Shown piece by piece: positions 5,470 to 7,674 of a stretch of 7,674 nt of DNA. The notes beneath the pieces were generated by a model that was not told the DNA's origin, searched no databases, and was given only the letters and a program-made list of their open reading frames with translations. Source of the stretch: Deferribacteres bacterium JdFR-76. GTDB lineage: Bacteria > Zhuqueibacterota > JdFR-76. A program made the translations under genes and the position numbers. Where the stretch lies: NCBI GenBank assembly GCA_002011685.1, contig MTOL01000478.1:210-7883 (forward strand), given 5' to 3'. The stretch's first letter is position 1. Each line of letters opens with the position of its first letter.

Positions 5470-6254
5470 GCAAGAAAGCGAAACGGAAGCAGAAGAAGAG
5501 CCGGCGCGACGCTCTGAAAACCCTGGTCAAATCGTCGCTGCTCCTGTTTGTTCCTCTGGACGTTCCGAACGATCCCAAACTGGCAGAGGAACTTAAAGAA
5601 AACCTTGGAGGTTACGACCCTACCAAGCACCTTTGGGGTATGGGTATTCAGATTGAACGGTGCATTGGGTGTGGCCGCTGTGCCTGGGCCTGCAAGACCG
5701 AAAACAAGGTTCCCAAAGAACCGTTCTTTTTCCGCACCTGGGTCGAACGGTACATTGTTCACCGGGATGGTGAAATCACGGTGGACAGCCCCGAAGGCGG
5801 GATTCACGGATTTCAGCCTATAACGACGGAACGCCACATCCTGCGCAGCTTTTTCGTCCCCAAATTGTGCAACCACTGCGAAAATCCGCCCTGTGTTCAG
5901 GTGTGTCCGGTGGGTGCCACATTCCGCACTCCGGACGGGGTGATCCTGGTAGATGAAGAATACTGCATCGGATGCCGCTACTGCATTCAGGCGTGTCCTT
6001 ACGGAGCCCGGTACCTCCATCCCGAAAAGCGGGTTGCCGATAAATGTACATTTTGCTACCACCGCATTGTCAAGGGACTGGCTCCGGCTTGCGTGGAGGT
6101 CTGTCCTACCCAGGCCCGCATTTTCGGCGACCTGAAGGGGCGGGCCAGCCCTCTGGTGCGTTTCATGCGGATGAACAAGATCAACGTGCTCAAACCGTAC
6201 CTGAATACGGAGCCCAAAGTGTATTACGCCAACCTGGATATGGCAGTGAAATAG
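5466..6254 (+). CDS. Tat-exported four-cluster [4Fe-4S] ferredoxin-like subunit (NrfC/DsrO/HybA family)
   Basis: This 262-residue protein has 16 Cys in four cluster motifs arranged as in the DmsB/NrfC/PsrB superfamily. They are C66/69/72/76 (CIGCGRCAWAC), C135/138/143/147, C167/170/173/177 (CIGCRYCIQAC) and C194/197/209/213, the last with the typical CX2CX11CX3C spacing. It should bind four cubane clusters forming a wire between a cytochrome and the membrane subunit. The N-terminus is very basic with a twin-arginine motif (SRRDALK, residues 12-18) and a hydrophobic stretch after it, pointing to Tat export and a periplasmic location. The start ATG overlaps the upstream stop and has GGAGG 4 nt ahead; a longer reading from 5436 would lie inside the cytochrome gene and is less likely. 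The NrfD-type gene follows after 13 nt, as usual for this family. Confidence 0.96.
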   Translation: MSKKAKRKQKKSRRDALKTLVKSSLLLFVPLDVPNDPKLAEELKENLGGYDPTKHLWGMGIQIERCIGCGRCAWACKTENKVPKEPFFFRTWVERYIVHRDGEITVDSPEGGIHGFQPITTERHILRSFFVPKLCNHCENPPCVQVCPVGATFRTPDGVILVDEEYCIGCRYCIQACPYGARYLHPEKRVADKCTFCYHRIVKGLAPACVEVCPTQARIFGDLKGRASPLVRFMRMNKINVLKPYLNTEPKVYYANLDMAVK

Positions 6255-6267
6255 GGAAGGGACTGCT

Positions 6268-7473
6268 ATGCATGAACTGTACGCAATCCTGCGAGAAATA
6301 ACCGGTTATATTTATCCCAACGAAGTGGAACTGCATTGGGGCATTTTAATCGTTGTCTACCCCTACATCACCGGATTGGTGGCTGGTGCTTTCATTCTCG
6401 CCTCTCTCGTAAAGGTGTTCAATGTAAAGGAGGTTCAGCCAACCTATCGGCTTTCGCTGCTTACGGCACTGGCCTTCCTGATTGTAGCCCCCATGCCGCT
6501 GCTGGCTCACCTCGGTCACCCCGAGCGGGCCTACGAAATCTTTCTTACGCCGAACCGGAAATCGGCCATGGCCATGTTTGGGTTCGTGTATGCCTGGTAT
6601 CTCATGGCCGTGCTTCTTCTGGAAATCTGGTTCGATTACCGTGGCGACCTTATCCGCCTCAGCCAGAAAGAACACGGTCTGAAAAAATGGCTGCACCGCA
6701 TCATCCTGCTGTTCTCCACCGACACCTCCGAAGAATCGCTGAAATTTGACAAAAAGGCTGTCAAATTTATCACCGTTCTCGGCATACCGTCCGCTTTCCT
6801 GTTGCATGGCTACGTCGGATTTATTTTCGGATCCGTCAAAGCCAATCCCTGGTGGTCCAGTGTGCTAATGCCAATCGTATTTCTCTTTTCCGCCATCGTT
6901 TCAGGCATTGCCCTGCTCCTTCTTATCTACATGGTCACCACACTGATGCGCTGGAAACCCATCGATATGAAGTGTCTGGATAAGCTTGCCAGCTTCCTGT
7001 TTTACATGATGATTATCGACTTTTCACTGGAGGCCCTGGACTTCCTGCACCGGATCTACGAATCGGAAGAATCGATCAAGATTCTCTCCCAGCTGGTATC
7101 CAGCAAGCTTTTCGTTAGCCTGGTAGTCATTCAGCTGTTGCTTGGAATGATTTTGCCTCTGGTGGCCCTGGCAGCCACCAAGCTTTTCCCCATTCCGGAT
7201 GAACTACGGCGGCATATTTACTTTATTTCCGCTCTGCTGGTAGAAGTGGGCATCTTTACCACCCGCTGGAATGTGGTAATCGGAGGCCAGCTCTTCAGTA
7301 AGAGTTTCCGCGGCCTGACAGCCTACAAAATGACATTGCTGGGTATCGAAGGGCTGCTGATGGCCATTGTTCTGCTTCTGCTTCCGTTTCTGATCCTGTA
7401 CCTTCTTACCCTGATTTTTCCACCGTGGCCAGAGGCGTACGAGACACCAGCAGAGGCAGAAGCGACAACGTAA
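6268..7473 (+). CDS. nrfD: NrfD/PsrC-family integral membrane quinone-interacting subunit
   Basis: This 401-residue, strongly hydrophobic protein has about nine or ten membrane helices: roughly 24-50, 62-82, 100-121, 163-187, 199-225, 240-262, 280-303, 314-334 and 358-384. HLGHPERAYE (81-90), after the second helix, resembles the family's conserved LGxP loop. TRWNVVIGGQ (332-341) lies after a late helix, where the longer DsrP/HmcC-type members have a similar segment. The length matches those types better than the roughly 320-residue NrfD proper. In this family the protein exchanges electrons between the quinone pool and its FeS partner; whether it oxidises quinol or reduces quinone cannot be read from sequence. 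An AAGGGA ribosome-binding site precedes the ATG. It is the last gene of the rightward operon. The C-terminal tail is acidic and Ala/Thr-rich. The gene symbol denotes the family only. Confidence 0.93.
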   Translation: MHELYAILREITGYIYPNEVELHWGILIVVYPYITGLVAGAFILASLVKVFNVKEVQPTYRLSLLTALAFLIVAPMPLLAHLGHPERAYEIFLTPNRKSAMAMFGFVYAWYLMAVLLLEIWFDYRGDLIRLSQKEHGLKKWLHRIILLFSTDTSEESLKFDKKAVKFITVLGIPSAFLLHGYVGFIFGSVKANPWWSSVLMPIVFLFSAIVSGIALLLLIYMVTTLMRWKPIDMKCLDKLASFLFYMMIIDFSLEALDFLHRIYESEESIKILSQLVSSKLFVSLVVIQLLLGMILPLVALAATKLFPIPDELRRHIYFISALLVEVGIFTTRWNVVIGGQLFSKSFRGLTAYKMTLLGIEGLLMAIVLLLLPFLILYLLTLIFPPWPEAYETPAEAEATT

Positions 7474-7674
7474 AAAGCGGACCGTGAAACAATATACGGA
7501 ACGCGCCACCGGTTCCGCATCTACTTGGGAGAATGACTTCTGCAGCTCAGCCGGAATGCTGAAAAAATAAGAGAGGTCGTTCCCCCCTGGAGAACCACAG
7601 AGAATTTTGCCAGCAGCAAAAGAAAAGGGCTCCTTCCGGAGCCCTTACTTCTTTCAACGCGATAGCGGCTACCT
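7474..7674. other. non-coding region downstream of the NrfD-family gene
   Basis: No supported gene lies between the NrfD-family stop and the right edge. A six-base-pair inverted repeat (CGGAAC at 7497-7502 with GTTCCG at 7512-7517) lacks a T-tract and is probably incidental. A nine-codon frame (ATG at 7532 to TGA) with a modest upstream GGGAGA is too short to call. The only strong element is the hairpin at 7625-7646. Confidence 0.5.
7625..7646. terminator. intrinsic-terminator hairpin, probably bidirectional
   Basis: AAGGGCTCC (7625-7633) and GGAGCCCTT (7638-7646) form a perfect nine-base-pair stem with a TTCC tetraloop. On the plus strand it is followed by a weak T-run (ACTTCTTT), so it may end the cytochrome/FeS/NrfD operon. 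On the minus strand the stem is followed by TTCTTTT, a better U-tract, so it may mainly serve a leftward gene lying just beyond the right edge. Confidence 0.7.

Noticed and set aside
5442..6062. 206-codon minus-strand open frame opposite the FeS protein
   Set aside because: Antisense to the complete 16-cysteine ferredoxin pattern, with no features of its own.
7669..7674. TAG on the minus strand at the right edge as the end of a leftward gene
   Set aside because: Only one codon of upstream context is visible, so a chance stop cannot be told from a real gene end.

Overview
The window is about 7.7 kb of densely coding DNA from a Gram-negative-type bacterium with an anaerobic or facultative, probably menaquinone-based, respiratory chain. 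Two divergently transcribed gene sets flank a roughly 0.5-kb AT-rich intergenic region. All eight genes encode membrane-bound or exported electron carriers. No RNA gene, mobile element, CRISPR array or broken gene was seen. I cannot place the organism with confidence. The split cytochrome b, the low-potential-type Rieske protein and the many multiheme cytochromes would fit FCB-group lineages (Calditrichota, Ignavibacteria), deltaproteobacterial relatives or similar metal- or nitrogen-oxide-respiring groups. That placement is inference.

Left arm (minus strand, 4143 down to 1). In transcription order it holds a Tat-exported Rieske 2Fe-2S protein, a short b6-type cytochrome b (four heme-ligating His), a separate subunit IV carrying the Qo-site motif as PPWY, a nine-heme cytochrome c with an N-terminal signal peptide and a C-terminal membrane anchor, and a NapC/NirT-like cytochrome c with at least 12 heme motifs that runs off the left edge. 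Gaps of 4 to 41 nt and good ribosome-binding sites suggest one operon. I read it as a quinol-oxidising Rieske/cytochrome b complex whose electrons go to membrane-bound multiheme cytochromes encoded in the same operon instead of to a classical cytochrome c1 or f.

Middle (4144-4719). This region lies between divergent genes and must hold promoters for both arms. It contains TTGACA hexamers on both strands, a pyrimidine-rich tract, a 16-bp imperfect direct repeat with one copy near each gene set, and two hairpins in the rightward leader. No canonical promoter could be assigned with confidence.

Right arm (plus strand, 4720 to 7473). It holds a membrane-anchored eight-heme cytochrome c, a Tat-exported ferredoxin-like protein with four [4Fe-4S] motifs, and an NrfD/PsrC-family integral membrane quinone-interacting subunit. 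The first two overlap by ATGA and the third follows after 13 nt. This is a cytochrome/FeS/NrfD module in the same order as DsrJ-DsrO-DsrP, but with an octaheme cytochrome and no molybdopterin or other catalytic subunit in the window. A strong hairpin near the right edge can terminate transcription.

Together the window encodes two quinone-linked modules and 29 c-type heme-binding motifs (28 CxxCH and one CX4CH). The left arm looks quinol-oxidising. The right arm could oxidise quinol or reduce quinone. The sequence does not show whether the two cooperate as a loop, share cytochromes or are alternatives.
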